Shown here: positions 31,975 to 41,041 of the stretch, piece after piece | Layout of the letters: each line of letters opens with the position of its first letter | Numbering within the stretch: the stretch's first letter is position 1 | Origin: Atopobiaceae bacterium | Lineage (GTDB): Bacteria > Actinomycetota > Coriobacteriia > Coriobacteriales > Atopobiaceae | Direction of reading: 5' to 3' | Assembly (NCBI GenBank): GCA_902834555.1 | Contig: CADFJN010000007.1 | Location: 1 to 64,000, forward strand | Length of the DNA: 64,000 nucleotides | Translations under genes and position numbers: made by a program | Notes under the pieces: generated by a model | The model's database searches: none | Seen by the model: the letters and a program-made list of their open reading frames with translations, nothing else | Told to the model about the DNA's origin: nothing

Positions 31975-32050
31975 GGGCTCATGGCGCAACGGTTAGCGCA
32001 GGGGACTCATAATCCCTGGGTTGTAGGTTCGAATCCTACTGGGCCCACCA
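31975..32050 (+). tRNA. tRNA with CAU anticodon (elongator Met or Ile2)
   Basis: Acceptor GGGCTCA/TGGGCCC, anticodon stem GGGGA/TCCCT with loop CTCATAA, T arm GGTTCGAATCC, encoded CCA. The C4-G69 and U5-G68 pairs resemble TilS-recognised tRNA-Ile2 more than elongator Met, so identity is left open. Confidence 0.93.
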
Positions 32051-32058
32051 TGTCTCGC

Positions 32059-32095
32059 AAGCTCCTCCACCCGCAGTCGGTGGGGGAGCTTTTCC
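32059..32095 (+). terminator. Terminator after the CAU tRNA
   Basis: AAGCTCCTCCACCCG pairs with CGGTGGGGGAGCTTT around CAGT, running into TTCC. Confidence 0.8.
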
Positions 32096-32201
32096 ATGTC
32101 TTACAGACGTGGCGAGAAACCCGTTGCAGCCTATTGGGTATACAACTTCCGTTTGGTTGCCGCGCTATGGTGCGGTCAGCATCGTCGATTAGGGGTTGAC
32201 C

Positions 32202-32576
32202 ATGTCTCCGGAAGCAAAGAGGCTCAAGCTCTCTGGCATTGTTGCTCTCATCGCAGGGTGCGTCTGCGTGGTTGTGGGAATCGTGCTAGCGGTTCTCGGC
32301 GTTGACATAACCGACCTCTTTGTAGTTGGTGCCTCCGTGGTTGCACTCTTCGTAGGCGCGAGAGGTGCAAGGGTTGCAAACGTGCCATCCAACGCGCCAA
32401 AGCTCTTGGGTCCCTCTGCCGGCGCCACGGTTGCCACCGGCGCGCTCTGCGCAGGTGACATTGCGTTTGCCAACGGTCAGGTGGCCCCCATCGTGGTTGG
32501 CGCCGTTGCGTTTGTCCTGGCGCTTCTCGTCACCGTTGCTACGGCCGCAGTGAAGAAGAGCGTCGAGAAGGTCTAG
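32202..32576 (+). CDS. Small four-helix membrane protein, unknown
   Basis: 124 residues, four hydrophobic helices (about 10-32, 37-52, 70-88 and 92-113) with a short basic start and a Lys-rich end (K-K-S-V-E-K-V). No family recognised. AGGGG (32191-32195) lies 6 nt before ATG 32202. Stand-alone between the tRNAs and the acyltransferase; nothing in the context points to a role. Confidence 0.7.
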   Translation: MSPEAKRLKLSGIVALIAGCVCVVVGIVLAVLGVDITDLFVVGASVVALFVGARGARVANVPSNAPKLLGPSAGATVATGALCAGDIAFANGQVAPIVVGAVAFVLALLVTVATAAVKKSVEKV

Positions 32577-32718
32577 CGCACTCCAGAGCGTGCTCGGACG
32601 CATCGTTGGCATGAGGTGCTCCACCTTAAAAGTGCCTAAGGCTTCATTGCGCTTTGCCATAGAATGTTGCCATTGGTTATTTCCTTTAATGGCGGCACAC
32701 GTGTGGGAGTAGGCAAGC

Positions 32719-34698
32719 GTGGAGAGTGTGGCTACAGGCAGTCGCAGCAGGTCGGTTGACCCCATAACCGTTAGGGACTCGCATCCGGCTGCGTCTCATG
32801 CTGGCTCACAGCGCGTCGGCGGCCTTGATGGTCTGCGTGTGATCGCCATTCTCGGCATCGTTTTCTATCACGCAAATCCCACTTGGATTCCGGGCGGCTT
32901 CTTTGGCGTCACGGTTTTCTTTGTAATTACCGGCTACCTGTTCACGCTTTCAATCCAGCGTGTGGTTGCACGTACGGGCTCGATTGAGTACGGCCAACTC
33001 CTCCTCAAGCGCGCGGTGCGGCTTTGGCCCACTATGCTTGCCGTTGTTGGCGTGACCGTTATCCTTGCCGCTCTCTTTGCTCCATACCTGCTTCCCAAGG
33101 TGCAAAGTGACGCAGTGCCCGCCCTGCTCTTCTTCGAGAACATCTTCTACATCGTGCGTAAGGTCTCATACTTCGCTGCTGCAGGTGCGCCATCGCCGCT
33201 CACACACTTCTGGTACCTCGGAGTTGTGATGCAATTCTATATTGTGTGGCCACCCGTGGTGCTGCTCCTCTCGCGGCTCGTGCCGTCTCGTCGCCATGCA
33301 TGCGGCGTGGTCTGCGCCCTTATCCTTATCTCTTCGGTTGCCATGGGGGTGCTCTTTGACCCCACAGCGGACACCGCTCGCATCTACTATGGGCTAGACA
33401 CTCGAGCCGCCGAGCTTCTCGTTGGTGCCCTTCTCGCCATTGCAACCGGCGGACGAGGAATTCGGCTTGAAAGGCTCGTACCCGCCCTGCGGGAGCGCGG
33501 GGTGTCGGGAATCGTCTACGACGTTATTGCGCTTGGCTCGCTCTGTGGCATTGTTGCAATGATGTTTGTCTTCAACGGGTACAGCCACTTTGTCTATCGG
33601 GGCGGCATTCTCGTTGCAGCCATACTTGCGGCGCTTCTCGTGGGGTGCATCTCTCGGCCAAACCATACGTTTGTGGGGCGTGTTCTCGGAGTTCCGGCTC
33701 TGGCCGAGGCGGGCAAGCGCGGCTATGCGCTTTACCTCTGGCACTACCCGCTGTTCATCATCCTGAACCCCGCAAGCGAAACCACGCCTCTGCCCTGGTG
33801 GGGATGGGCTCTCGAGTTTGCCCTCATAGGCGTGCTCTCCGAGCTCTCCTATCAGTTCCTCGAGAAGGCACCCGCACGCCCGCTCTCGCCCATTCCCACG
33901 TTTGTCGGCGGCCGCGACGCACGCTCCCAGCGCGGCGTCTCCCACTCAAGGCTTACCCGTGGGCTTCTCGCGCAGCCGCTCCCTCGGCTAGTGATGGAGG
34001 GGGTTGGCGTTGTGGCGGTCATCGTGCTCATGTTTGTACCGCTCAATGCCGAAACGGCAAACACCCCACAGGCAATGGCTGCCGGCCAGGAGTCAGCACT
34101 CACGTCGCAGGCCAAGAGCCTCGAGAGCTACGATGACTCTGGGACATATTTTGCCGGGACCGCCTTTGACGGCGCCTTCTCGTCCATCAACAACGTGAGC
34201 TACGACGTTGACGCCGAGACCGGCGCAACGGACGCCAAGGTCATTCTCATTGGCGATTCCGTGCCGGCCGGTGCGGTCAACCAGTTCAACACGATCTTCC
34301 CTAACGGCTATATCGACGCCGTGGTTGGGCGACAGATCTATGACGGTCCGGACGTCTATGCCCAGGACGTGGCCGCAGGGCATGATGGCGATGTTGTGGT
34401 GTGGTCATTGGGCGACAACGGCGTTGCCACCGAGGACCAGGTCAAGGCCCTCGTCGAGGCCGTCGACCCTGGCAAGCGCGTCTACCTTGTGACGGCACGA
34501 GTCCCACTTGCCCTCCAGGACATCAACAACGCCCTGTTCAAGCAAGTGGCAGCCGAGTACGACAACTGCGAGGTCATCGACTGGTACGAGACGAGCGCCG
34601 GGCACGACGAGTACTTCTGGGATGACGGTACCCACCTTCGTCCCGAGGGTGCTGACGCCTACGTCCTGATGCTTCGAGCGGCAATTACGGGAAGGTAG
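32719..34698 (+). CDS. OatA-like acyltransferase with SGNH domain
   Basis: 659 residues: N-terminal acyltransferase-3 membrane domain with about ten to eleven helices (F-Y-H-A-N near residue 50, G-G-F-F-G-V-T-V-F-F-V-I-T-G-Y-L) and a C-terminal extracytoplasmic SGNH-hydrolase-like domain (G-D-S-V-P-A-G block I; D-D-G-T-H-L-R-P-E-G with catalytic Asp/His). This architecture matches peptidoglycan O-acetyltransferase OatA, which confers lysozyme resistance; other surface polymers are possible. GTG 32719 follows GGGAGTAGG. Monocistronic. Confidence 0.88.
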   Translation: MESVATGSRSRSVDPITVRDSHPAASHAGSQRVGGLDGLRVIAILGIVFYHANPTWIPGGFFGVTVFFVITGYLFTLSIQRVVARTGSIEYGQLLLKRAVRLWPTMLAVVGVTVILAALFAPYLLPKVQSDAVPALLFFENIFYIVRKVSYFAAAGAPSPLTHFWYLGVVMQFYIVWPPVVLLLSRLVPSRRHACGVVCALILISSVAMGVLFDPTADTARIYYGLDTRAAELLVGALLAIATGGRGIRLERLVPALRERGVSGIVYDVIALGSLCGIVAMMFVFNGYSHFVYRGGILVAAILAALLVGCISRPNHTFVGRVLGVPALAEAGKRGYALYLWHYPLFIILNPASETTPLPWWGWALEFALIGVLSELSYQFLEKAPARPLSPIPTFVGGRDARSQRGVSHSRLTRGLLAQPLPRLVMEGVGVVAVIVLMFVPLNAETANTPQAMAAGQESALTSQAKSLESYDDSGTYFAGTAFDGAFSSINNVSYDVDAETGATDAKVILIGDSVPAGAVNQFNTIFPNGYIDAVVGRQIYDGPDVYAQDVAAGHDGDVVVWSLGDNGVATEDQVKALVEAVDPGKRVYLVTARVPLALQDINNALFKQVAAEYDNCEVIDWYETSAGHDEYFWDDGTHLRPEGADAYVLMLRAAITGR

Positions 34699-34708
34699 GA
34701 ATTCTCGG

Positions 34709-34736
34709 TTGCCAAACCGGATTGTTTTGGTAATAT
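34709..34736 (+). promoter_or_regulatory. Promoter for tRNA-Val
   Basis: TTGCCA (34709-34714), 16-bp spacer, TAATAT (34731-34736), 12 nt before the tRNA. Confidence 0.5.
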
Positions 34737-34748
34737 AACAAACCGCAC

Positions 34749-34823
34749 GGGCGATTGGCTCAGGGGTAGAGCACATCCTTCACACGGATGGGGTCGCTGG
34801 TTCGAATCCAGCATCGCCCACCA
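34749..34823 (+). tRNA. tRNA-Val (CAC)
   Basis: Acceptor GGGCGAT/ATCGCCC, anticodon stem CATCC/GGATG with loop TTCACAC (anticodon CAC, reads GTG), T arm GCTGG-TTCGAAT-CCAGC, encoded CCA. Confidence 0.96.
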
Positions 34824-34836
34824 TAGAATCTGAGTG

Positions 34837-34865
34837 ACGGCATCCTGTTGGGTGCCGTTTTTATT
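34837..34865 (+). terminator. Terminator after tRNA-Val
   Basis: ACGGCATCC pairs with GGGTGCCGT (9 bp) around TGTT, followed by TTTTATTT. Confidence 0.85.
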
Positions 34866-35012
34866 TCCGCCTCTTTTCCTCTGCTAGGTGTTGATGTGCT
34901 GCAGCATGTCCCTGTGAGCGTGACACCAAAAATGTCCCATATACTTGAGGCACATGGCGCTCAGCAAGAAGCGGCATGCGGCATTACTCACACGCAAAGG
35001 GAGGGCTGTTCT

Positions 35013-35387
35013 ATGAACACTGAGGAAGATCCCAAGAAGGCGCTGGGCCTGCGGCTTGCGCACGTGGGCATCAACGGCGGCACGCCAGAGAACGCCGAGA
35101 AGATCACTAGGCAGCTTGCGACCCTGCTGGGCCTTGGCACAACGGAGCTTGCGCCTTCCTATTTTGTTGACACCTACATCGAGATCATGAAGGGCGTCGG
35201 CCGCGGTGAGAAGGGCCACATCGGCTTCCACGTTGATGACATCGACGCCGCGCAGAAGTGGTTTGAGGACCGCGGCTTCGAGTTTAACGAGGACTCCCGC
35301 GCCAAGTTCCCGGACGGCTCCACCCATCTTATCTACTTCAAGGACGAGATTGGTGGCTTCTCGATTCACATCACCGTGGACGAGTAG
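35013..35387 (+). CDS. VOC-superfamily protein
   Basis: 124 residues of the vicinal-oxygen-chelate (glyoxalase/dioxygenase) fold. L-R-L-A-H-V-G-I-N, E-I-M-K-G and G-H-I-G-F-H-V-D-D-I-D-A-A resemble the VOC domain that is fused to some KDPG aldolases, but no aldolase is nearby. AGGGAGGG precedes ATG 35013. Single gene with a large palindrome behind it. Cytosolic; substrate unknown. Confidence 0.75.
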   Translation: MNTEEDPKKALGLRLAHVGINGGTPENAEKITRQLATLLGLGTTELAPSYFVDTYIEIMKGVGRGEKGHIGFHVDDIDAAQKWFEDRGFEFNEDSRAKFPDGSTHLIYFKDEIGGFSIHITVDE

Positions 35388-35389
35388 CG

Positions 35390-35462
35390 CGGGACTGATT
35401 CGCCCGGTAACGGGATCCCGTTGCCGGGCAGTGGGATCCCGTTACCGGGCAAACGAATCCCG
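35390..35462. repeat. Compound palindrome of CCGGTAACGGGATCCC units
   Basis: Left CCCGGTAACGGGATCCC (35403-35419) is mirrored by GGGATCCCGTTACCGGG (35433-35449); the flanks CGGGACTGATTCG and CGAATCCCG extend the complementarity outward. GCCCGGTAACGGGATCCCGTTGCCGGGC is itself a near-perfect palindrome, so alternative folds exist. Between VOC and ABC-F genes. Confidence 0.7.
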
Positions 35463-35534
35463 CAGGCACACCTCTTCTGCACGAGCGTACCGTATACTCA
35501 CCCCTTGGCAAATTTGGCATCCCGAGGGGTTCAC

Positions 35535-37538
35535 GTGATAGCACTCGCAGACAAGATTACCAAGTCCTTTGGCGGAAGGGTCCTCTACACGCAGGCCACG
35601 CTGCAGCTCAACGCCGGTGAGCGCTGGGCGCTCGTCGGCCCCAACGGGGCCGGCAAGACAACGCTCCTGAAGATCATCATGGGGCAGGAGGCGCCCGACG
35701 AGGGAACCGTCTCCTTTGCCAAGGAGACCACCGTCGGCTACCTCGAGCAAGAGACCAAGATCGATGGCGAGAAGACCGCCCTCCAGGAGGTAGTTGACTC
35801 GGCGCACGAGGTCAAGGGCTGGGAGCGCCGCGTTGCCGAGCTCGAGGCAAAGATTTCGACCACAAAGCCCGGCCCCGAGCTCGACCGCCTGCTCGAGGAC
35901 TACGGCCACGCCCAAGACCGCTTCGAGCGCCTGGGCGGCTACGAGCTCGACGCCCGTGCGCGCCAGATCCTCGGCGGCCTGGGCTTTCCCATCGAGGACT
36001 TCGACAAGCCTGCCGCTGACTTCTCTGGCGGCTGGCAGATGCGCATCGCCCTCTCCAAGCTGCTGCTCCGCCACCCCGACCTGCTCCTCCTCGACGAGCC
36101 CACCAACCACCTCGACCTCGAGAGCGTCCAGTGGCTCGAGCACTTCCTCGCGGCCTACGACAGCGCAGTGCTTCTCGTCTCCCACGACCGCTCCTTCATG
36201 GACGCCTGCGTCTCCCACGTGGCGGCAGTCGAGAACCGACGGCTCACCACCTACACGGGCAACTACTCCGACTACCTGCGCCAGCGCGAGGACAACCTCG
36301 AGCAGATGCGCGCCAAACGCGCGGCCCAAGAGCGAGAAATCGCCCACATGCAGGTCTTTGTCGACAAGTTCCGCTACAAGCCCACTAAGGCCGCACAGGC
36401 GCAGGAACGCATGCGCCGCATCGAGCAGATCAAGAGCGAGCTTGTCATTCTCCCCGAGGGCTCCAAGAAGGTGCACTTCTCCTTCCCCGACCCGCCCCGC
36501 ACCGGCGACACGGTGGTGAAGCTCGAGGACATCGCCAAGTCCTTTGGCGAGAACCACGTCTACGACCACGTTGACCTCACGCTCTACCGCGGCGACCACG
36601 TGGCGCTCGTGGGCCCCAACGGCGCCGGCAAGTCCACGCTCATGAAGCTCATCAACGGGCACCTCTCGCCCGACGCCGGCTCGGTCGAGCTTGGCCAGAA
36701 CGTGACCTGCGCCTACTACGCCCAGCACCAGCTGGAGCAGCTCGACCCCGCAAACACCGTCCTCCAGGAGATGGACGCCGTGGCCCCTGGCTGGACCACC
36801 TCCGAGGAGCGCCGGCTCCTGGGCGCCTTCCTCTTCCACGGGGATGACGTGGACAAGCGGGTCTCCGTGCTCTCCGGTGGCGAGAAGGCACGTCTCGCCC
36901 TCGCCAAGATGCTCGTGGCTCCAGACCCGCTGCTCTGCCTCGACGAGCCCACCAACCACCTGGATATCGACTCTGTCGACGTCCTCGAGCAGGCCCTCGT
37001 CCACTTCCCGGGGACCATCGTGCTCATCAGCCACGACGAGCACCTGGTTCGTGCCGTGGCCAACAAGGTGGTCGACGTGCGCGACCACAAGGTGACGCTC
37101 TACGACGGCGACTACGAGTACTACCAGTTCAAGCGCGCCGAGCTCGAGGCTGCTGCCGCTGGGCAGGATGTGCCCACGAGCAAGGCGGCGCAGGCAAAGG
37201 CCGCACCGGTAGCGAGCGAGGCTCCCGACCAGACCTCGGGCCGCAACGTCAAGACTAAGGAGCAGCGCCGTGCCGAGGCCGAGGAGCGTAACCGCCGCAG
37301 CAAGGCGCTGCGCAAGACCAAGAAGCGCCTGCAAGAGGTGGAGTCTGCCCTTGGTCCCGCGCACGATCGCTACAACGAGCTTGTGACGCTCATGGCGGAC
37401 GAGGAGCTCTACAACGACACGGAGCGCTTCAATGCCTGCATGACCGAGTACAACGCGCTCTCTAAGAAGATTCCTGCCCTCGAGCAGGAATGGCTCGAGC
37501 TCTCTGAGGCTATGGAGGCGGGCGAGCAGGATGCTTAG
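35535..37538 (+). CDS. ABC-F family ATPase (first)
   Basis: 667-residue soluble ATPase with two ABC domains and no membrane segment; ABC-F proteins act on ribosomes (translation restart, antibiotic protection). Walker A G-P-N-G-A-G-K-T (35-42) and G-P-N-G-A-G-K-S, two signatures (F-S-G-G-W, L-S-G-G-E), both followed by L-D-E-P-T-N-H-L-D. A linker with A-K-R-A-A-Q-E-R-E and a C-terminal coiled coil (about 590-667) are present. GTG 35535 with GAGGGG upstream. Which subfamily (Uup/YheS/EttA-like) is uncertain. Confidence 0.9.
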   Translation: MIALADKITKSFGGRVLYTQATLQLNAGERWALVGPNGAGKTTLLKIIMGQEAPDEGTVSFAKETTVGYLEQETKIDGEKTALQEVVDSAHEVKGWERRVAELEAKISTTKPGPELDRLLEDYGHAQDRFERLGGYELDARARQILGGLGFPIEDFDKPAADFSGGWQMRIALSKLLLRHPDLLLLDEPTNHLDLESVQWLEHFLAAYDSAVLLVSHDRSFMDACVSHVAAVENRRLTTYTGNYSDYLRQREDNLEQMRAKRAAQEREIAHMQVFVDKFRYKPTKAAQAQERMRRIEQIKSELVILPEGSKKVHFSFPDPPRTGDTVVKLEDIAKSFGENHVYDHVDLTLYRGDHVALVGPNGAGKSTLMKLINGHLSPDAGSVELGQNVTCAYYAQHQLEQLDPANTVLQEMDAVAPGWTTSEERRLLGAFLFHGDDVDKRVSVLSGGEKARLALAKMLVAPDPLLCLDEPTNHLDIDSVDVLEQALVHFPGTIVLISHDEHLVRAVANKVVDVRDHKVTLYDGDYEYYQFKRAELEAAAAGQDVPTSKAAQAKAAPVASEAPDQTSGRNVKTKEQRRAEAEERNRRSKALRKTKKRLQEVESALGPAHDRYNELVTLMADEELYNDTERFNACMTEYNALSKKIPALEQEWLELSEAMEAGEQDA

Positions 37539-37830
37539 CCCCTTGCGCATGGGAGTGCGCACAGCCCTCAACGCGGTTGCAGTTGTCGTGCGTGTGCTTG
37601 CCGTGGCGCTCTGCGTGCTGGTGGTTGTCGACTCGTTTGACGTGGGTACGCTCCACACAGCGCTTCTCGGTGTGAATGGGCTTGCGACTGGAGCGATTCC
37701 CCAGCCCATCCAGGGGGTACTCGTCTTCCGTACGCCCATGGGCGGGGCCTTTAGGGGAGACTTTGCCCTTGTCGCGGTTGCGCTCTTTGTCATAGACTGG
37801 CTGCTCGCAAGGGCTGCCTACCGCATCTAG
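37531..37830 (+). CDS. Small membrane protein, unknown
   Basis: 99 residues with two hydrophobic helices (about 13-34 and 77-94) and a Gly/Pro-rich loop between. ATG 37531 overlaps the ABC-F stop by 8 nt with GGAGG upstream, so it is translationally coupled to the ABC-F gene; the site-2 protease follows 18 nt later. No family recognised. Confidence 0.65.
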   Translation: MLSPLRMGVRTALNAVAVVVRVLAVALCVLVVVDSFDVGTLHTALLGVNGLATGAIPQPIQGVLVFRTPMGGAFRGDFALVAVALFVIDWLLARAAYRI

Positions 37831-37848
37831 GCCAGAAAGGGGCGTGAC

Positions 37849-38556
37849 ATGTTCTCGACCTCGCGCATCATCACGATCCTCATTTCGGTTGGGCTTGTCA
37901 TGCTCTCTGCCATTCCGCACGAGGTGGCCCACGGTTGGATGGCCAACAGGCTGGGCGACCCTACGGCCAAGCGCGCCGGACGCCTCACGCTTAACCCTGC
38001 CGCACACATCGACCCCTTTGGCTCCGTCATCCTGCCGCTCATCATGGGGGCATTTGGTGGACCCATCTTTGCCTACGCAAAGCCCGTGCCCTACAACCCC
38101 ATGAACTTTGACCCTAAGACAAGAAACCGGGACGAGGCGCTGGTCGCGCTTGCCGGGCCTGTCTGCAACCTGCTCCAGGCGCTCGCCGGCGCTGCCGTGT
38201 GGCGTCTCGCGTTTTGGGGCTTCAACTCGGGGCTCACCTCCGGGACGCTTGCCGTTGACCCCTGGTACAACGTGGCGTATTGGGTGCTCACAATCCTCTC
38301 GACTTACGTCTACGTGAATCTCATGCTCATGTGCTTCAACCTCATACCGCTTCCCCCGCTTGACGGCTCCAAGGTCATCTCGCCTCTCTTTAGAAGCGAG
38401 CGCTCCCGTCGTGCCTACTACCGCGTGCAGCAGTACGCCATGCCCATCCTCATCGTGGTCCTTTACCTTATTCCGTATGCTTTTGGCGTTGACCCATTGG
38501 GTTGGGTCCTTGACTCTACGGCTGGCTCGCTCTTCGACCTTCTCATGGGGGCATAG
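37849..38556 (+). CDS. Site-2 protease (M50) family membrane protein
   Basis: 235-residue intramembrane zinc protease homologue of the minimal type without PDZ or CBS. H-E-V-A-H at residues 24-28 is the zinc/catalytic motif; A-G-P-V-C-N-L-L and N-L-I-P-L-P-P-L-D-G-S-K carry the third ligand. About six helices. This form commonly precedes scpA in Firmicutes and Actinobacteria, as here. Substrate unknown. Confidence 0.9.
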   Translation: MFSTSRIITILISVGLVMLSAIPHEVAHGWMANRLGDPTAKRAGRLTLNPAAHIDPFGSVILPLIMGAFGGPIFAYAKPVPYNPMNFDPKTRNRDEALVALAGPVCNLLQALAGAAVWRLAFWGFNSGLTSGTLAVDPWYNVAYWVLTILSTYVYVNLMLMCFNLIPLPPLDGSKVISPLFRSERSRRAYYRVQQYAMPILIVVLYLIPYAFGVDPLGWVLDSTAGSLFDLLMGA

Positions 38557-38562
38557 CGGCAT

Positions 38563-39483
38563 ATGTCATGGCGTGTGAAGACAGATGCGTACACGGGTCC
38601 CTTCGACCTCCTTCTGCAGCTCGTAAGTAGGCAGAAGGTGGCCATTGGCTCCATCTCGGTTGCCGAGGTGGCAGACCAATACCTTGCCGAGGTCGAGCGC
38701 ATGAGCGACCTGGACTTGGACGTTGCGAGCGACTTTGTGCTGGTTGCCTCCACGCTTCTGGACATGAAGGCTGCGGCGCTTGTCCCCGAGGGCGGCGTCA
38801 CGCTTACCCAGCACGCTGGGGAGGAGGATCTGGACGAGGAGGACGACCTCGCGGGCCTCTCGCCCGACGAGGCGCGCGAGGTGCTTATCGCTCGACTCAT
38901 CACCTACAAGCAGTTCAGGAACGCCGGTGCCGCACTTGGCAGCCGCATGGAGGCCGAGAGCCGCATGGTCCCGCGCACCGTGGGACCGGATCCGGAGTTC
39001 CTGGGACTCATGCCTGACTACCTCGAGGGCATAACGCTGAGAAGCCTTGCCGTCATTTGCGCCGACATCGACGCCCACCGTGATACCTTCCTGCTCGAAT
39101 CCGAGCACATCGCGCCCAAACGGCTGCCCACAGCGCTCACGGTCGCCTCGGTCGATCGCCTGGCGCGCTCGCGTGGGCACCTCACGTTCTCCGAGCTTCT
39201 CGACGGCTCAAGTGAGCCCGAGGTCGTGGTGGCAAACTTCCTTGCCGTGCTCGACCTCTACCATAGGGACAAGCTTCGAATGCGCCAGGAGAGGAACTTT
39301 GGCGAGATCGAGCTTGATCACGTGGAGGGTGCGAGCCCCTACGAGATGGACGAGTCGGTGCTCTACGAGCTGGAGGAGCAGGGCGTGGGCGAGCAGGACC
39401 TGGAAGAGCTTGGCTTTGGTGACGTTTTGGGCGCAGGCGAGGACGAAGTTGCGCAGGCGGATGACACGGGGAAGGACGCGTGA
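38563..39483 (+). CDS. scpA: Segregation and condensation protein A
   Basis: 306-residue kleisin that bridges SMC heads with ScpB for chromosome condensation. Seen: Y-x-G-P-F-D-L-L-L-Q-L-V at the N-terminus, the I-x-x-I-S-V-A-E-V-A-D-Q-Y-L helix, F-V-L-V-A-S-T-L-L-D-M-K and a C-terminal winged-helix region (about 200-250), followed by an acidic Glu/Gly-rich tail. Its stop shares a base with the scpB ATG (TGATG). Confidence 0.94.
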   Translation: MSWRVKTDAYTGPFDLLLQLVSRQKVAIGSISVAEVADQYLAEVERMSDLDLDVASDFVLVASTLLDMKAAALVPEGGVTLTQHAGEEDLDEEDDLAGLSPDEAREVLIARLITYKQFRNAGAALGSRMEAESRMVPRTVGPDPEFLGLMPDYLEGITLRSLAVICADIDAHRDTFLLESEHIAPKRLPTALTVASVDRLARSRGHLTFSELLDGSSEPEVVVANFLAVLDLYHRDKLRMRQERNFGEIELDHVEGASPYEMDESVLYELEEQGVGEQDLEELGFGDVLGAGEDEVAQADDTGKDA

Positions 39484-40211
39484 TGGCAGGTCTCGAGAGG
39501 CTTGAGGACGGCTCGCTCAAGGGGCTCCTGGAGGCCCTGCTCCTCGTGTCCGATGACTCCGTCTCGGCAACAGACCTGGCAAAGGCCACGGGCGCCGCGC
39601 CGGGTGACGTTGCCTCGGCGCTTGCGGAACTCTCGGCCGAGTATGCAGACGCAAACCGTGGCTTCCAGCTGCGCGAGGTCGCTGGAGGGTGGCGCCTCTT
39701 CACGCACCCTGCCTTCCACGACCAGGTCGCCGACTACGTGCTCTCGTGGGATCAGCGGCGCCTCTCGCAGGCGGCCCTCGAGACCCTGGCCGTTATTGCT
39801 TACCACCAGCCTGTTTCGCGCGAGGGCGTGCGGGCCATCCGCGGCGTGAACTCCGACGGCGTCATTGCGTCCCTGCGCGAGAAGGGCCTGGTGCGCGAGG
39901 TGGGGCATGACGCCGAGCACGGTCAAGCGGTGCTCTTTGGCACCACGCGCGTCTTCCTTGAGCGCTTTGGCCTGAGGGGCATCTGCGACCTTCCGCCACT
40001 CGAGGACTTCGCTCCGGACGAGCAGTCCAAGCAGTTCATCCGCGAGCGTCTCTCTGGGCGCTCGCTGGAGTCTACGCTCGAGGAGGCCTCGGACGATATC
40101 GACGACGAGCGTGACCTCTTGGGCGACGATGAGGGTACCGAGGATGGCGAGGCTCTCGAGGACGCACCGGGTCCCGAGGACACCATGGATGGTGACGCGG
40201 ACGATGAGTGA
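39483..40211 (+). CDS. scpB: Segregation and condensation protein B
   Basis: 242-residue winged-helix partner of ScpA. Motifs: L-L-E-A-L-L-L-V-S-D, the Q-A-A-L-E-T-L-A-V-I-A-Y-H-Q-P-V-S-R region and R-G-V-N-S-D-G-V-I. An acidic C-terminal tail (Asp/Glu-rich) runs into the pseudouridine synthase gene by 8 nt. ATG 39483 is used; a GTG directly before it is possible. Confidence 0.94.
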   Translation: MAGLERLEDGSLKGLLEALLLVSDDSVSATDLAKATGAAPGDVASALAELSAEYADANRGFQLREVAGGWRLFTHPAFHDQVADYVLSWDQRRLSQAALETLAVIAYHQPVSREGVRAIRGVNSDGVIASLREKGLVREVGHDAEHGQAVLFGTTRVFLERFGLRGICDLPPLEDFAPDEQSKQFIRERLSGRSLESTLEEASDDIDDERDLLGDDEGTEDGEALEDAPGPEDTMDGDADDE

Positions 40212-41040
40212 TCCCGTACGCGAGGACGGGCTCTACCCCATACGCCTCCAGCGATTTCTCGCCCGTGCCGGCGTCGCCAGCAGGCGCGGTGCCGAGCGGC
40301 TCATGACCGCTGGCCGCGTGCGCGTGAACGGCGAGGTCGTGACTGAGCTCGGCAGCAAGGTTGACCCTATGAGCGATGTGGTGAGCGTGGACGGCATCGA
40401 GTGCCACATGCTCGAGCGGCCCTGCTACCTCATGCTTTACAAGCCCTCGGGCTACGTCACCACAATGAGCGACCCCCAGGGCAGGCATACCGTAGCAGAG
40501 CTTGTTCCTACCGACCGCTTCCCTGGGCTCTTTCCGGTTGGGCGTCTCGACATGGACACGACGGGTCTTCTCCTCTTCACAACTAACGGGAATGTGGGGC
40601 AGGAGCTGCTCCATCCCTCGCGCCATGTCGAGAAGCACTACGTTGCACTGGTCTCTGGCACGCCTTCGGCGCACGACCTTGAGCGCCTGAGGCGCGGCGT
40701 TATGCTCGAGGACGGCCCGGCGTCTCCTGCCAGGGCAACGCTCCTTGCGAAGGTCGACCCCCTCTACTCGGTTGTTGCCCCGCACGGAGCCGGACGCACG
40801 GGTGGGGGAGAGCCCAACGCGGTTGTGGGCCTTACCATCCACGAGGGCAGGAAGCACCAGGTCAAGAAGATGATGCAGGCGGTGGGGCACAAGGTCTTGC
40901 GCCTCCATCGCGATGCGTTTGGGCCGCTTTCGCTCACGGGAGTTGACGAGGGTTCGTGGCGCGAGCTCACACCTCAGGAGGTTGCGGCCATCGAGAAGAT
41001 TTGCGCCGGGCATGCCGGCGACCAGGGGGAGGACGACTAG
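40204..41040 (+). CDS. rluB: RsuA/RluB family pseudouridine synthase
   Basis: 278 residues: N-terminal S4 RNA-binding domain (R-L-Q-R-F-L-A-R-A-G-V-A-S-R-R), then the synthase domain with catalytic Asp in G-R-L-D-M-D-T-T-G-L-L-L and the substrate motif E-G-R-K-H-Q-V-K-K-M. Likely modifies 23S rRNA (RluB type) judging by its place after scpB. Overlaps scpB by 8 nt. Confidence 0.92.
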   Translation: MSDPVREDGLYPIRLQRFLARAGVASRRGAERLMTAGRVRVNGEVVTELGSKVDPMSDVVSVDGIECHMLERPCYLMLYKPSGYVTTMSDPQGRHTVAELVPTDRFPGLFPVGRLDMDTTGLLLFTTNGNVGQELLHPSRHVEKHYVALVSGTPSAHDLERLRRGVMLEDGPASPARATLLAKVDPLYSVVAPHGAGRTGGGEPNAVVGLTIHEGRKHQVKKMMQAVGHKVLRLHRDAFGPLSLTGVDEGSWRELTPQEVAAIEKICAGHAGDQGEDD

Positions 41041-41041
41041 C

